Source: Stomorhina lunata (lineage: Eukaryota > Arthropoda > Insecta > Diptera > Rhiniidae). Taken from it: a stretch of DNA of 64,000 nt. The position numbers were made by a program, and so were the translations under genes. Positions within the stretch are counted from its first letter, which is position 1, and every line of letters begins with the position of its first letter. This document shows positions 1 to 10,640 of this stretch, piece by piece. Below the pieces are notes generated by a model. That model had not been told where the DNA came from and did not search any database. It worked only from the letters and a program-made list of their open reading frames with translations. The stretch lies in NCBI GenBank assembly GCA_933228675.1, contig OW121740.1:157097828-157161827 (forward strand). The letters run 5' to 3'.

Positions 1-1270
1 TTAACGAAAATTTTTCTATAGAAAAAATTTTTTAACGAAAATTTTTCTATAGAAAAAATTTTTTAACGAAAATTTTTCTATAGAAAAAATTTTTTAACGA
101 AAATTTTTCTATAGAAAAAATTTTTTAACGAAAATTTTTCTATAGAAAAAATTTTTTAACGAAAATTTTTCTATAGAAAAAATTTTTTAACGAAAATTTT
201 TCTATAGAAAAAATTTTTTTAACGAAAATTTTTCTATAGAAAAAATTTTTTTAACGAAAATTTTTCTATAGAAAAATTTTTTTAACGAAAATTTTTCTAT
301 AGAAAAATTTTTTTAACGAAAATTTTTCTATAGAAAATTTTTTTTAACGAAAATTTTTCTATAGAAAAAATGTTTTAACGAAAATTTTTCTATAGAAAAA
401 ATGTTTTAACGAAAATTTTTCTATAGAAAAAATTTTTTAACGAAAATTTTTCTATAGAAAAAATTTTTTTAACGAAAATTTTTCTATAGAAAAATTTTTT
501 TAACGAAAATTTTTCTATAGAAAAAATTTTTTTAACGAAAATTTTTCTATAGAAAAAATTTTTTTAACGAAAATTTTTCTATAGAAAAATTTTTTAACGA
601 AAATTTTTCTATAGAAAAATTTTTTTAACGAAAATTTTTCTATAGAAAAATTTTTTTAACGAAAATTTTTCTATAGAAAAAATTTTTTTAACGAAAATTT
701 TTCTATAGAAAAAATTTTTTAACGAAAATTGTTCTATAGAAAAAATTTTTTTAACGAAAATTTTTCTATAGAAAAAATTTTTTTAATGAAAATTTTTCTA
801 TAGAAAAAATTTTTTTAACGCAAATTTTTCTATAGAAAAAATTTTTTAACGAAAAAATTTGCTAACGAAAACTTTTCTATAGAAAAAATTTTTGAACGAA
901 AATTTTTCTATAGAAAAAAATTTGGAACGAAAATTTTTCTATAGAATAAATTTTTGAACAAAAATTTTTCTATAGAAACGAAAATTTTTCTATAGAAAAA
1001 ATTTTTTAACGAAAATTTTTCTATAGAAAACATTTTTTAACGAAAATTTTTCTATAGAAAAAATTTTTTAACAAAAATTTTTCTATAGAAAAAATTTTTT
1101 AACGAAAATTTTTCTATAGAAAAAATTTTTTAACGAAAATTTTTCTATAGAAAAAATTTTTTACCGAAAATTTTTCTGTAGAAGCAATTAAAAAAAAATG
1201 TTTCTATAGAAAAATTTTTAAACGAAAATTCATCTATAAAAGAAATTGTTTAACGAACATTTTTCTGTAG
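1..1270. repeat. Satellite array I, ~30-bp units
   Basis: About forty head-to-tail units of 29-32 bp. Each unit joins a TTAACGAAAA segment to a TTTTTCTATAGAAAAA palindrome. Units differ mainly by the length of A or T runs; divergence rises after about 780 and the array decays near 1200-1270. The array runs off the left edge of the window. There are no spacers and no plausible coding function. Confidence 0.95.
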
Positions 1271-1917
1271 AATGAAAAGAAGAAAAAAGTTTACATTTAT
1301 TAGAAATGCGGGGAGAAACGTTAAAATTTGGGAAAATCAAATCATACTTTTAAAAAAATCTAACGTCCGAAATTTAACGTCTGCATCAAAATTGCGGATA
1401 TACCAGGGAAATTTAAAAATTATCTTAATATCTTTAGATTCTCTTCCTTTTTTTCAACTACATACTACAAAGTTTACATCAACTTTATATTATATTTTTA
1501 ACGTCCGCAACAGATTTTTTGAAATAGTTTTTTTATCAAAAACAATTATGTAAATAAATGTCATTTAAAATTCATTCTAAAGAACTTCATTGGAACCCTA
1601 TTATCATATAGAACTGCAATCTTTAGAAAAATAATACAAAATGTATAACGTCCGCATAGGATTAACCCACAGCTTGGTTTTGCGATGCGTCGTCAAGTTA
1701 TGATTCTATGAAATCTTTATAAATGGTTCTTGGCAAAACCCAATTTTGTTAATTTGTGTCAATTTTGAAAATTACCAAAACTTTTTAGCTTTAAAATCAA
1801 ATTTCTTATCTTAAAACTTGTTTTGAATTATCAACTAATTAAAAAAGCTTAATAATTTATAAAAAAAAACGCATCAAACAAATCAGTAGCATTTTAGCGT
1901 TTATTCTTAAAACAACA
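1271..1917. other. Intergenic, upstream of SVWC gene 1
   Basis: AT-rich DNA with no convincing gene. A short motif AACGTCCG recurs about four times (near 1364, 1376, 1499 and 1647), suggesting an old dispersed repeat. The 93-codon open frame starting at 1272 lies in this repeat-like DNA and is not called as a gene. Confidence 0.5.
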
Positions 1918-2378
1918 ATGAAATTTTTACTCTTAATAAATTTAATTTTTACCCTTATCGTAGCTAATAGGGCAGCCGTGGCCCGAGGAGTTTATTTAGA
2001 TCCAAGTAATTTTGAATATTATATAATTTTTCTACAAGATATTTTATTCTTTTAAATAAATTTCCAGATCATCCCGACAAATGTGTGGTACGCGATGTAA
2101 TTATGTCACCTGGCGAAGAGGCTAAGAATGTTTTTTCGGAATGTGGTCGTATGATTTGTGGATCTAAGGGTCATGTGGTATTTCATACGTAAGTTTATTT
2201 ATATGAATTTATATCTGCATATAAATCTCTATCTACATATTTTTATATTTGTTTTAACAGCTGTGGTACTATTGGAGCTCCACCAGGACACAAATTGGGT
2301 AAACGCCTTGAACCATTAGCTCCTTATCCCCAATGTTGTCATCGGGAATTTGTTTTAATTGAGAATGAGGAAAAGTGA
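1918..2378 (+). CDS. Secreted SVWC-domain protein, paralogue 1
   Basis: Three exons: 1918-2005, 2068-2188 and 2261-2378, with GT-AG introns of 62 and 72 bp in phases 1 and 2. The product is 108 residues. Residues 1 to about 18 form a hydrophobic signal peptide (MKFLLLINLIFTLIVA). The mature part shows the single von Willebrand factor C pattern: DKC, SEC, IC, TC and a terminal PYPQCC, six cysteines where many family members have eight. Known family roles in arthropods are stress, nutrition and immune responses (Vago is one member); which applies here cannot be told from sequence. Exon lengths 1 and 2 equal those of the two paralogues downstream. AATAAA signals follow the stop near 2378 and 2411. 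It is not recognised as a specific Drosophila gene. Confidence 0.85.
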
Positions 2379-2584
2379 ATAAAGGCAATGAAAATACTAA
2401 TTGAATAGTAAATAAAGATTAAACGATTGGTTAACTAATATCGGCCAAGCCTGACTGTATGATACCCTACACTAGAATATAATTATAAGATTTTAAATAA
2501 TTTCATTAATAATTGTCATAAGGATTTTGTGGTTAAATAAAGACCTATTGTTAGCAAACTTTCCAATTAAATTAGGGCTTAACC

Positions 2585-2770
2585 CTCTGCGACTGACGTG
2601 TAGTCCAGCAGACACCAAAACGAATTTTCGCTTTGAACTAAAAAATATGAACCGCCGTGATATAGCAGGTTAGTCATCCGTCTAGCATACCAGAGGTCAA
2701 AAGTTTGATCCCCGGCCAGACCTACTTGAAAAAATAAATTTTCAAAAAAAAAAGCGGTTAGCCTCATAAC
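2585..2770 (+). repeat. tRNA-headed SINE-like repeat (copy 1)
   Basis: Positions about 2655-2735 read as a tRNA-like head: GTGATATAGCAGGTTAGTCA resembles box A, and AGTTTGATCCC resembles box B. The equivalent of the anticodon loop is CTAGCAT. The same head and the A-rich segment after it recur at 48589-48860 in the opposite orientation, and partly at 40250-40515. It is therefore a dispersed tRNA-derived element rather than a working tRNA gene. Confidence 0.6.
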
Positions 2771-2802
2771 CAGGAGTAGACGGCCAATACCACCAGTAGC
2801 CG

Positions 2803-4515
2803 ATGATTTTTTTTAATTTTCGTAAATACCACGATAAAAAATATTTCATAAAACAATTTTTGATAAAAAAATTTCCCATAGAAAAATTTTTGATAAAAAA
2901 ATTTTCTATAAAAAAATTTTTGATAAAAAAATTTCCCATAGAAAAATTTTTGATAAAAAAATTTTCTATAAAAAAATTTTTGATAAAAAAATTTTCTATA
3001 AAAAAATTTTTGATAAAAAAATTTTCTATAAAAAAATTTTTGATAAAAAAATTTTCTATAAAAAAATTTTTGATAAAAAAATTTTCTATAAAAAAATTTT
3101 TGTAAGAAAATTTTTTATAGAAAAATTTTAGAAAAGAAATTTTCTATAGAAATTTTTTTTTTGGTAGAAGCGTTTTCTATAGAAACATTTTTGATAAAAA
3201 CATTTTCTATAGAAAAATTTTTGATAAAAAAACTTTCTATCGAAAAATTTTTGATAAAAGAAAAAATTTTGATAAAAAAAATTTCTATAGAAAACTTTTG
3301 TAGGAAAATTTTCTATATAAAAGTTTTTGATAAAAAAATTTTCTATAGAAAAAATTTTGATAAAAATTTGATAAAATATAGAAAAATTTGTATAAAAAAT
3401 TTCTTATAGAAAAATTTTTGATAAAAAAAAATTCTAAAGAAAAATTGTTGATAAAAAAAATTTCGAAAGAAAATTTGTTGATAAAAAAATTTTCCATAGA
3501 AACATTTTTGATAAAAAAATTGTCAATAGAAACATTTTTTATAAAAAAATTTTCTATACAAAAATTTTTATAAAAAAATTTTCTATACCAAAATTTTTAT
3601 AAGAAAATTTTCAATAGAAAAATTTTTATAAGAAAATTTTCTATAGAAAAATTTTTGGTAAAAAAATTCTCTATAGAAAAATTTTTGACAAAAACAATTT
3701 TCTATAAAAAAAATTCTATACAAAAATTTTTTATAGAAAATTTTTGATAAATAAATTTTCTATAGAAAAATTTTTGATAAAAAAATTTTCTATAGAAAAG
3801 TTTTTGATAAAAAAATTTTCTATAGAAAAGTTTTTGATAAAAAAATTTTCTATAGAAAAATTTTTGATAAGAAATATAGAAAAATTGAATAGAAAAATTT
3901 TTGATAAGAAATATAGAAAAATTTGTATAAAAAATTTCTTATAGAAAAATTTTTGATAAAAAAAATTTCTAAAGAAAAATTGTTGATAAAAAAATTTTCC
4001 ATAGCAAAATTTTTGATAAAAAAATTTTCAATAGAATAATTTTTATAAGAAAATTTTCTATACAAAAATTTTTATAAGAAAATTTTCTATACAAAAATTT
4101 TTATAAGAAAATTTTCTATAGAAAAAATTTTGGTAAAAAAATTATTTATAGAAAAATTTTTGACAAAAAAATTTTCTATAAAAAAAAATCTATACAAAAA
4201 TTTTTTATAGAAAATTTTTGATAAAAAAAATTTCTATAGAAAAATTTTTGAAAAAAAAATCTATAGAACAATTTTTAATAAAATATTTCTATAGAAAATT
4301 TTCTATAGAAAAATTTTTGATAAAAAATTTTCTATAGAAAAGTTTTTGATAAAAAATTTTTTATAGAAAAATTTTTGATGAACAAATTTTCGATAGAAAA
4401 ATTTTTGATAAAAAATTTTCTATAGAAAAATTTTTGATAAACAAATTTTTTATAAAAACATTTTTGTTAAAAAAAATTTTCTATAGAAAAATTTTTGATA
4501 AAAAAATTTTCTTAG
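2803..4515. repeat. Satellite array II, 30-bp units
   Basis: About 55 units of roughly 30 bp built from TTTTTGATAAAAAAA and TTTTCTATAGAAAA. The first 300 bp are very regular and include CCCATA variant units at 2875 and 2935, 60 bp apart. Later units diverge and contain local duplications (for example 3390-3540 resembles 3930-4060). Open frames in both strands simply reflect a unit length divisible by three. The unit shares its CTATAG palindrome with array I. Confidence 0.95.
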
Positions 4516-4524
4516 AAAAAAATC

Positions 4525-4840
4525 ACTAAAACGCTTGTAAATGCGAAGATAAGGAGAATTTTGAGATTGTTTTTTGCACAAATAATTTTTGTAAAAACTG
4601 TAAATCAATTTGTCGAAATTATTGGTCCACATTTGACCAAAGCTCTTATATAAGTCCAAATGACGGAAACAGCTTAAATATATAAGTTTTGAGAAAATGT
4701 TTGTATGATGGCAAAATGTTGCTATTATTGGTCTTTATACGAGAAAAATAATTTGTCTTTATACGGAAAAAATAACCTGAATGGTTATTTAAGGGTATCG
4801 TATGGTCGAGCTTGACCGACTATAGCACTTTCTTGTTAAA
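4525..4840 (-). repeat. Dispersed repeat R1, partial copy
   Basis: The reverse complement matches the left part of the complete R1 copy at 28780-29560. Shared segments include the GGTCAAGC/GACTATA end, the stretch beginning AAACATTTTCTCAAAACTT, and the segment for ATATAAGAGCTTTGGTCAAA. It abuts satellite array II directly. Confidence 0.75.
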
Positions 4841-5341
4841 AAATAAATTCACACAAAATTTACCATAACAAACCTCTTTTTCTATTGAAATTTATTGACT
4901 GTATCAAAAATTATAGTAACATTTTCGTGTTCTATAGAATCTCAGTCCTTATTACAATTTCGAATTATTTATCTTGTCTTAGTTTTTGTAGGTTAATATA
5001 AAAAAAGAAACTTATAGGGTCATCTAATGATCTAATAATTATGCTAACCCTTAAATGTTGACAAATTTATTAAAACTAAAAAAATAAAATTTTTTCATAC
5101 AAATTTTTATGTTTTAAATTTTGATGTATTTTTTCAATATCTTAAGACTCTTTTAACGGATTCGAAAAGGTTTTAGTAAATTTTATTCTCTTAGGTGTCT
5201 AGAATATGTTTTATAAAAATCAAGTCAATTGTTTTACAATTATAAAAGCTAAGAGGCTAAAACTGAAAAATGGGAAATTCCTTTTTTGGTAAATCCTTAA
5301 ATATCTTTATAATGGAATCACTTACCAAAGTGCAGTCTGAC
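4841..5341. other. Intergenic, no gene seen
   Basis: AT-rich sequence between the R1 fragment and the hairpin. I see no open frame, RNA gene or repeat that I can support. Confidence 0.4.
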
Positions 5342-5441
5342 AGATCGACTAGTTAAATACCCTAATACCTTGTATAGCATAAATGTCTAAAACTACAAAT
5401 TTAGACTTTTAGGCTATTTAGGGTATTTAACTAGTCGATCT
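5342..5441. repeat. Inverted repeat, 24-bp perfect arms
   Basis: The left arm at 5342-5365 (AGATCGACTAGTTAAATACC then CTAA) is exactly complementary to 5418-5441. The loop contains a second small stem (GTCTAAA with TTTAGAC). The structure ends about 100 bp before the putative start site of SVWC gene 2. It could be a tiny palindromic MITE, a hairpin RNA precursor or a cruciform; the sequence alone does not decide. Confidence 0.7.
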
Positions 5442-5510
5442 AAACTCATTGCCATCATTCAGAAATTCTTATCAGAAAAAAAACTTGTTTTGAATTATAA
5501 TTTAAAAGGC

Positions 5511-5565
5511 AATAAAATTAGATTTTCAAAATAAACAAAAATCAGTCTCAGTCTAACATCTGGCA
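5511..5565 (+). promoter_or_regulatory. Core promoter of SVWC gene 2
   Basis: ATAAAATTA at 5512 lies about 31 bp upstream of TCAGTCTCAG at 5542, which fits the arthropod initiator TCAGT. The block TCAGTCTCAG followed by CTA and CATCTGG is nearly identical before SVWC gene 3 (10606), so the transcription start region seems to be conserved between paralogues. A 5'UTR of about 47 nt would result. Confidence 0.5.
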
Positions 5566-5590
5566 TTTAAAGTTTAAATTTAGAACAAAT

Positions 5591-6033
5591 ATGAAATTCC
5601 TATTATTAATAAGTCTAATTTGTGGCCTAATAAACGCTTCTTCGGCAGCGCTTTCAATAGGAATTTATAAAGATCCAAGTAATGTCGTTTTTAAGAATTT
5701 ATAGTGAATTTTGCTAAACTTTTTTTTCAATACATTTTTTAATAGAACATCCCGGTAAATGTGTGGTTGGTGATGTCATAATGTCACCAGGTGATGAGGC
5801 TAAGGATCCTCATTCAAGCTGTGGACGTATGTTGTGTGGTAAAAACAGTTTTGTGGAATTTCAAACGTAAGTGAAGGAATATAAATGAATTAATTTAAAA
5901 TACTAATTTTTTATATTTATACAGATGTGGATCCATTGGACCCCCAGAAGGCTTTGAATTGGGCGAACCCGTAGAACCCTTAGCCCCCTATCCGAAATGC
6001 TGTGAAAGAAAATTTGTTCCCATAAAAAATTAA
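5591..6033 (+). CDS. Secreted SVWC-domain protein, paralogue 2
   Basis: Three exons: 5591-5678, 5746-5866 and 5925-6033, introns 67 and 58 bp, phases 1 and 2, giving 105 residues. The signal peptide is residues 1 to about 19 (MKFLLLISLICGLINASSA). The mature protein carries KC, SC, LC, TC and the terminal PYPKCC, six cysteines in the single von Willebrand C arrangement. The segment VMSPGDEA corresponds to MSPGEEA in paralogue 1. The exon 1 and exon 2 lengths (88 and 121 nt) are the same in all three copies, so the cluster arose by tandem duplication. Function is inferred only at family level: a small secreted cysteine-rich protein possibly responsive to stress or infection. Confidence 0.87.
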
Positions 6034-6337
6034 AATCTTTTTAATATTTTTTTGTTATAAATTTAATTAGAATTATTTACCATTCTAATTGTTAGTAATA
6101 ACGTCGTTTATTTCCAATATAATTCCTAATTAGTTTATGTCTATATAAGTATAAGACCGATCTTAATTTTAGAATACCAATAATGCTAACAACATCGATC
6201 TAACCAAGCAAAATTATTGAGTAATGAAATCTAATCCAAAAGTCTATTCCGTTGTTAGTCCTCAAATAATAAATCGACAGTCCTCAAATAACACTTCTCA
6301 AATAACACAGTCCTCAAATAACACTTCCTTACATTGA
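6034..6337. other. 3' flank of SVWC gene 2
   Basis: AT-rich sequence with a short local repeat, CAGTCCTCAAATAA and close variants, appearing about four times between 6258 and 6325. No gene is seen. Confidence 0.4.
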
Positions 6338-6513
6338 TTTGCCGTATGGTCTTTTCGATAAGTAACATAAAAAAGAGGGTATACCGCTTTAGCGGAAACA
6401 ACTAATGAGTACGATTATCCAATAAGAGAAAGTTAAGGCACATACAATTAGAATTAGAATAAAAATCGTACACCCTCTTTTTATGGGACTTATCGAAAGG
6501 ACCATACGACAAA
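6338..6513. repeat. Palindromic MITE-like inverted repeat
   Basis: The segment at about 6338-6383 (GATTTGCCGTATGGTC onward) is the near-exact reverse complement of about 6467-6513 (ending GGACCATACGACAAATT). Arms of about 46 bp enclose about 85 bp. No clear target duplication is seen. Confidence 0.6.
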
Positions 6514-6539
6514 TTAATGTTTAGAAGTGTAAGATCATT

Positions 6540-6655
6540 ATATGATAGAGTCCAGGCTCTTGTAAAAAGGAAATTAAAGAACACATGAAAGAGGTCCCAG
6601 AACATGACAGATTTAAAGCGTAGGTGGACCACTTCCTCCAAAAGGGTAACATTTC
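6540..6655 (+). pseudogene. Relic of DD37E-type transposase 3' end
   Basis: The segment AAAGAACACATGAAAGAGGT onward aligns with the last part of the transposase in the DD37E elements of this window (AAGAACACAGGAAAGATTTC there), through the GCGTAGGTGG motif (GCGCAGGTGG). Only about 110 bp remain, and they end where satellite III begins. It is far more diverged than the four large copies, so it reflects an older related element. Confidence 0.6.
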
Positions 6656-8625
6656 CTATAAAAAGTAATAATTTTATAAATTTCCTATAAAAGTAAATTA
6701 TTGAAAAATTTCTTATAAAAAGTAAATTTTTGACAAATTTTCTATAAAAAGCAAATTTTTGAAAAATTTCCTATAAAAAGTCAATTTTTGAAAAATTTCC
6801 TATAAAAAGTAAATTTTTGACAAAATTCCTTAAAAAAAGTAAATTATTGAAAAATTTCCTAAAAAAAAGGAAATTTTTTAAAAATTTCCTATAAAAAGTA
6901 TATTTTTGAAAAATTTCCTATAAAAAGTAAATTTCTGAAGAATTTCCTATAAAAAGTCAATTTTTGAAAAATTTCCTATAAAAAGTAAATTTTTGAAAAA
7001 TTTCCTATAAAAAGTAAATTTTTGAAAAATTTCCTATAAAAAGTAAATTTTTGAAAAATTTCCTATAAAAAGTAAATTCTTGAAAAATTTCCTAGAAAAA
7101 ATTAAATTTTTGACAAATATCCTAAAAAAAAGTAAATCATTGAAAAATTTCCTAAAAAAAGGAAATTTTTTAAAAATTTCCTATAAAAAGTAAATTCTTG
7201 AAAAATTTCCTATAAAAAGTAAATTCATGAAAAATTTCCTAGAAAAAAGTAAATTTTTGACAAATTTCCTAAAAAAAAGTAAATTATTGAAAAATTTCCT
7301 AAAAAAAGGAAATTTTTTAAAAATTTCCTATAAAAAGTAAATTCTTGAAAAATTTCCTATAAAAAGTAAATTTTTGAAAAATTTCCCATAAAAAGTAAAT
7401 TTTGGAATTTTTGAAAAATTTCCTATAAAAAGTAAATTTTTGAAAAATTTCCTAAAAAAAGTACATTTTTAAAAAATTTCCTAAAAAAAAGTAAATTTTT
7501 AATTTCCTTAAAAAAGTAAATTATTGAAAAATTTCCTAAAAAAAAGGAAATTTTTGAAAAATTTCCTATAAAAAGTAAATTTTTGAAAAATTTCCTAAGG
7601 AAATTTTTGAAAAATTTCCTATAAAAAGTAAATTTTTGAAAAATTTCCTATAAAAAGCAATAATTTTGAAAAATTTCCTATAAAAAGCAATAATTTTGAG
7701 AAATTCCCTATAAAAAGTAAATTTTTGAAAAATTTCCTATAAAAAGCAATAATTTTGAAAAATTTCCTATAAAAAGCAATAATTTTGAAAAATTCCCTAT
7801 AAAAAGTTAATTTTTGAAAAATTTCCTATAAAAAGTAAATTTTTGAAAAATTTCCTAAAAAAAGGAAATTTTTTAAAAATTTCCTATAAAAAGTAAATTC
7901 TTGAAAAATTTCCTATAAAAAGTAAATTTTTGAAAAATTTCCCATAAAAAGTAAATTTTGGAATTTTTGAAAAATTTCCTATAAAAAGTAAATTTTTGAA
8001 AAATTTCCTAAAAAAAGTACATTTTTAAAAAATTTCCTAAAAAAAAGTAAATTTTTAATTTCCTTAAAAAAGTAAATTATTGAAAAATTTCCTAAAAAAG
8101 AGGAAATTTTTGAAAAATTTCCTATAAAAAGTAAATTTTTGAAAAATTTCCTAAGGAAATTTTTGAAAAATTTCCTATAAAAAGTAAATTTTTGAAAAAT
8201 TTCCTATAAAAAGCAATAATTTTGAAAAATTTCCTATAAAAAGCAATAATTTTGAGAAATTCCCTATAAAAAGTAAATTTTTGAAAAATTTCCTATAAAA
8301 AACAATAATTTTGAAAAATTTCCTATAAAAAGCAATAATTTTGAAAAATTCCCTATAAAAAGTTAATTTTTGAAAAATTTCCTATAAAAAGTAAATTTTT
8401 GAAAAAATTCCTATAAAAAGTAAATTTTTGAAAAATTTCCTATAAAAAGTAAATTTTTGAAAAATTTCCTATAAAAAGCAATAATTTTGAAAAATTTCCT
8501 ATAAAAAGTAAATTTTTGAAAAATTTCCTATAAAAAGTAAATTTTTGAAAAATTTCCTATAAAAAGTAAATTTTTGAAAAATTTCATATAAAAAGTAAAT
8601 TTTTGAAAAATTTCCTATTTCCTAC
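6655..8625. repeat. Satellite array III, 29-bp units
   Basis: About 65 units of about 29 bp with consensus CCTATAAAAAGTAAATTTTT plus GAAAAATTT. Variants use CCTAAAAAAAGG or AGCAATAATTTTG. A higher-order duplication of about 556 bp is visible: the marker CCCATAAAAAGTAAATTTTGG occurs at 7385 and again at 7941 with matching variant order on both sides. This array lacks the CTATAG palindrome of arrays I, II, IV and VI. Confidence 0.95.
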
Positions 8626-8668
8626 GAGTCTTTTTGTGGCATTTTTTCATCACCTAAAAATAGTTATA

Positions 8669-9597
8669 ATGGGTGTTTTTTTTAGTGGTATAGAACTTCG
8701 AATTGAAATAAAACACAAGAATATCGTTTTAATGTCCATCAATTTGGCTTTATTGGAAGGATAATTTTATGCCATTAATGTTTAAATATGATTTCGGGCA
8801 TGTGGCCGCCGCGGCTGGCTCGAATAAAGCCAATTCTACAGGTCCAATTTTCAACTACTTTTTCGAGCATATGGGGCCGTATGTTGGCAATAACGCCACG
8901 AATGTTGGCTTCCAAGTCCCCTAACGTTTCTGGTTTGTTGGCGTAGACGAGCGACTTCACATATCCCCAAAGAAAATAATCCAGTGGTGTCAAATCGCAC
9001 GATCTTGGTGGCCAATTGACCAATTTGCGATGAAAATCAGCATCGAGATCAATCTCATTTTCGGCCCATACACCAAAATCACGACACATTGCATGGTCTC
9101 GCGGCTTTAATTCTTGCACAAGCTGGATCTTGTAAGGTCGCAAGCCAAGATCTTTGCGCAAAATCTTCCATAAAGTTGATGGACAAAGCTCTAATTGCTG
9201 TGCACGGTGGCGAATCGATTCATTCGGGTCCTCTTCAACACTTTGCTCTACAGCGGCAATTGTTTCTTCGGTGCGCACTGTTCGACGTCACTGCGGATGC
9301 GTATTATCACATAGAGTAAACGTAGTGCGAAAACGATCCATGGTTAACTGAATCAATTGCTCTGATGGACGATTATGTCGACCATAAAATGGACGGAGCT
9401 TGCGGTAAACTTCGCGAACTGAACCATTATTTTCGAAATAAATTTGCACGATTTGCAAGCGTTGTTCTTTTGTCAACCTGTTCATGATGAAATGGCAAAC
9501 CAAACTAAATATTAATCACTTGACAGCTGACAAAATAGCCGCCAGTTAAAAAAATGATGCCAACTTAAAGTTCTATACCTCAATAAAAAACACCCGA
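8669..9597 (-). mobile_element. DD41D (rosa-like) mariner, internally deleted
   Basis: A 929-bp element flanked by TA on both sides (8667-8668, 9598-9599). Its terminal inverted repeats begin GGGTGTTTTTT and continue TATAGAACTT. It is the same element as the intact copy at 17309-18612 but lacks 375 bp covering most of the catalytic domain. It inserted into a repeated block that contains GAGTCTTTTTGTGGC. Confidence 0.9.
8775..9485 (-). pseudogene. DD41D transposase, deleted and interrupted
   Basis: The reading frame starts at the ATG complementary to 9483-9485. One CGA to TGA change gives a stop at 9288. The frame then reopens and continues to 8775. An in-frame deletion joins the helix-turn-helix half (ending DADFHRK) directly to the C-terminal VNWPPRSCD segment. 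Two of three catalytic aspartates are lost, so the product cannot be catalytic. The DNA-binding half is broken by the stop. Confidence 0.88.
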
Positions 9598-9990
9598 TAT
9601 TACGCACATTTTACAAGATTTTTTGTGCTATTTTTAACTGGTCGCTTGCTAAGCGTCTATGAGTCTTTTTGTACACTTTTTTGATCACCAAACTGATTGC
9701 ACACATTTTGCTTCAAATAGGCGCGTTCAAGGTGTTTTCTGAGTCTTTTTGTGGTCTTTTTTGACTACCAAACTGATTAAAATAACATAAAAAACAAACA
9801 GGACCGTTTGCACGATAAGATTTTGACTGCACACATTATGCAAGAATTGTGCAGTCAAAATGTGCTTTTGTAAACTAGTCGTTTTCTAAACGTTTTAAAG
9901 AGTCTTTTTGAAATCTTTTTCAGATCACCAAGCTGATTAATCAGTTTTTGATCATCTATACGAATCCCAAAAGACTCATTTTGGTGATAT
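9598..9990. repeat. Degenerate tandem block with GAGTCTTTTTG
   Basis: The motif GAGTCTTTTTG followed by TTTTTGATCACCAAACTGAT or a variant recurs near 9661, 9742 and 9899. The partial copy at 8627 lies on the other side of the mariner insertion. Spacing is irregular (about 80-160 bp). Positions 9821-9833 (TTTTGACTGCACA) and 9848-9860 form a perfect 13-bp stem with a 14-nt loop. Confidence 0.55.
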
Positions 9991-10570
9991 TATCGTCAAC
10001 AATCACCAAATTGCTAGCTGGGATACATCAAATACAATTCTCAGAGCACATTATCATTTTAAGATTAAGCACTCCCATAGAAAAACGCTGTCCATTGGCA
10101 AAAATTGGTTAAAATCGGTGAATGGCACTAACATATATGCACAATTTTCGATTTCTCTGGTAGCAGTAGAGAAAATTGAAGAGACTCAGTTGTGTGTTTC
10201 TGCTTCCAATCATTTAGAGCGAACGATTGAATTTTTTGTGGAGAGATTGTAAAAAAATTGGAGCGTACAAGTATATTTATGCTCTTTACAATTTTCGGTT
10301 GAATTTTTTCACCTATAACTTGTAACAGCAAATAATTTGTTCGCCCTTGGCTGGTTTAAAGGTTATCAACAAGTTCCAAAGATCAGGCGATCTGTAAGCG
10401 TAAAGTACGAATCTGTGAGAGCAGTTTAAGAAAATGTTAGGACGATCTTTACGTATTGAAAGGAAATCCCACATTCTCTCTTTCGCTTGAGGTTTTCGAT
10501 TAATCAATTGAAATTTTACCGCTCTACTCAGAATAGATTAAAAAAGTTCTTATCGCAAAAGAGGTTTTTA
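9991..10570. other. Upstream region of SVWC gene 3
   Basis: No gene or named repeat is recognised. The open frames here are short and show no family resemblance. Confidence 0.4.
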
Positions 10571-10625
10571 AATTAAAAATTAACAATCAATTAATAAACA
10601 ATTGTTCAGTCTCAGACTAGCATCT
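10571..10625 (+). promoter_or_regulatory. Core promoter of SVWC gene 3
   Basis: TCAGTCTCAG at 10606 followed by ACTAG and CATCTGG matches the block before paralogue 2. An A/T-rich segment (AATTAAAAAT, 10571) sits where a TATA-like element would be. The predicted 5'UTR is about 34 nt. Confidence 0.45.
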
Positions 10626-10640
10626 GGTTTCCAAAGAACA

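Noticed and set aside
1..1270. CRISPR-like array (about 30-bp repeats)
   Set aside because: Units are head to tail without unique spacers, in a eukaryotic genome.
1272..1553. 93-codon open frame next to satellite I
   Set aside because: AT-rich, lysine-rich, contains recurring AACGTCCG motifs; no family resemblance.
2803..4065. Open frames of 60-100 codons with FSIEKFLIKK-type repeats on both strands
   Set aside because: They come from a 30-bp satellite whose unit is divisible by three; no start context, no non-repeat sequence.
6402..6641. 79-codon minus-strand open frame
   Set aside because: It overlaps the palindrome and the antisense of the transposase relic.
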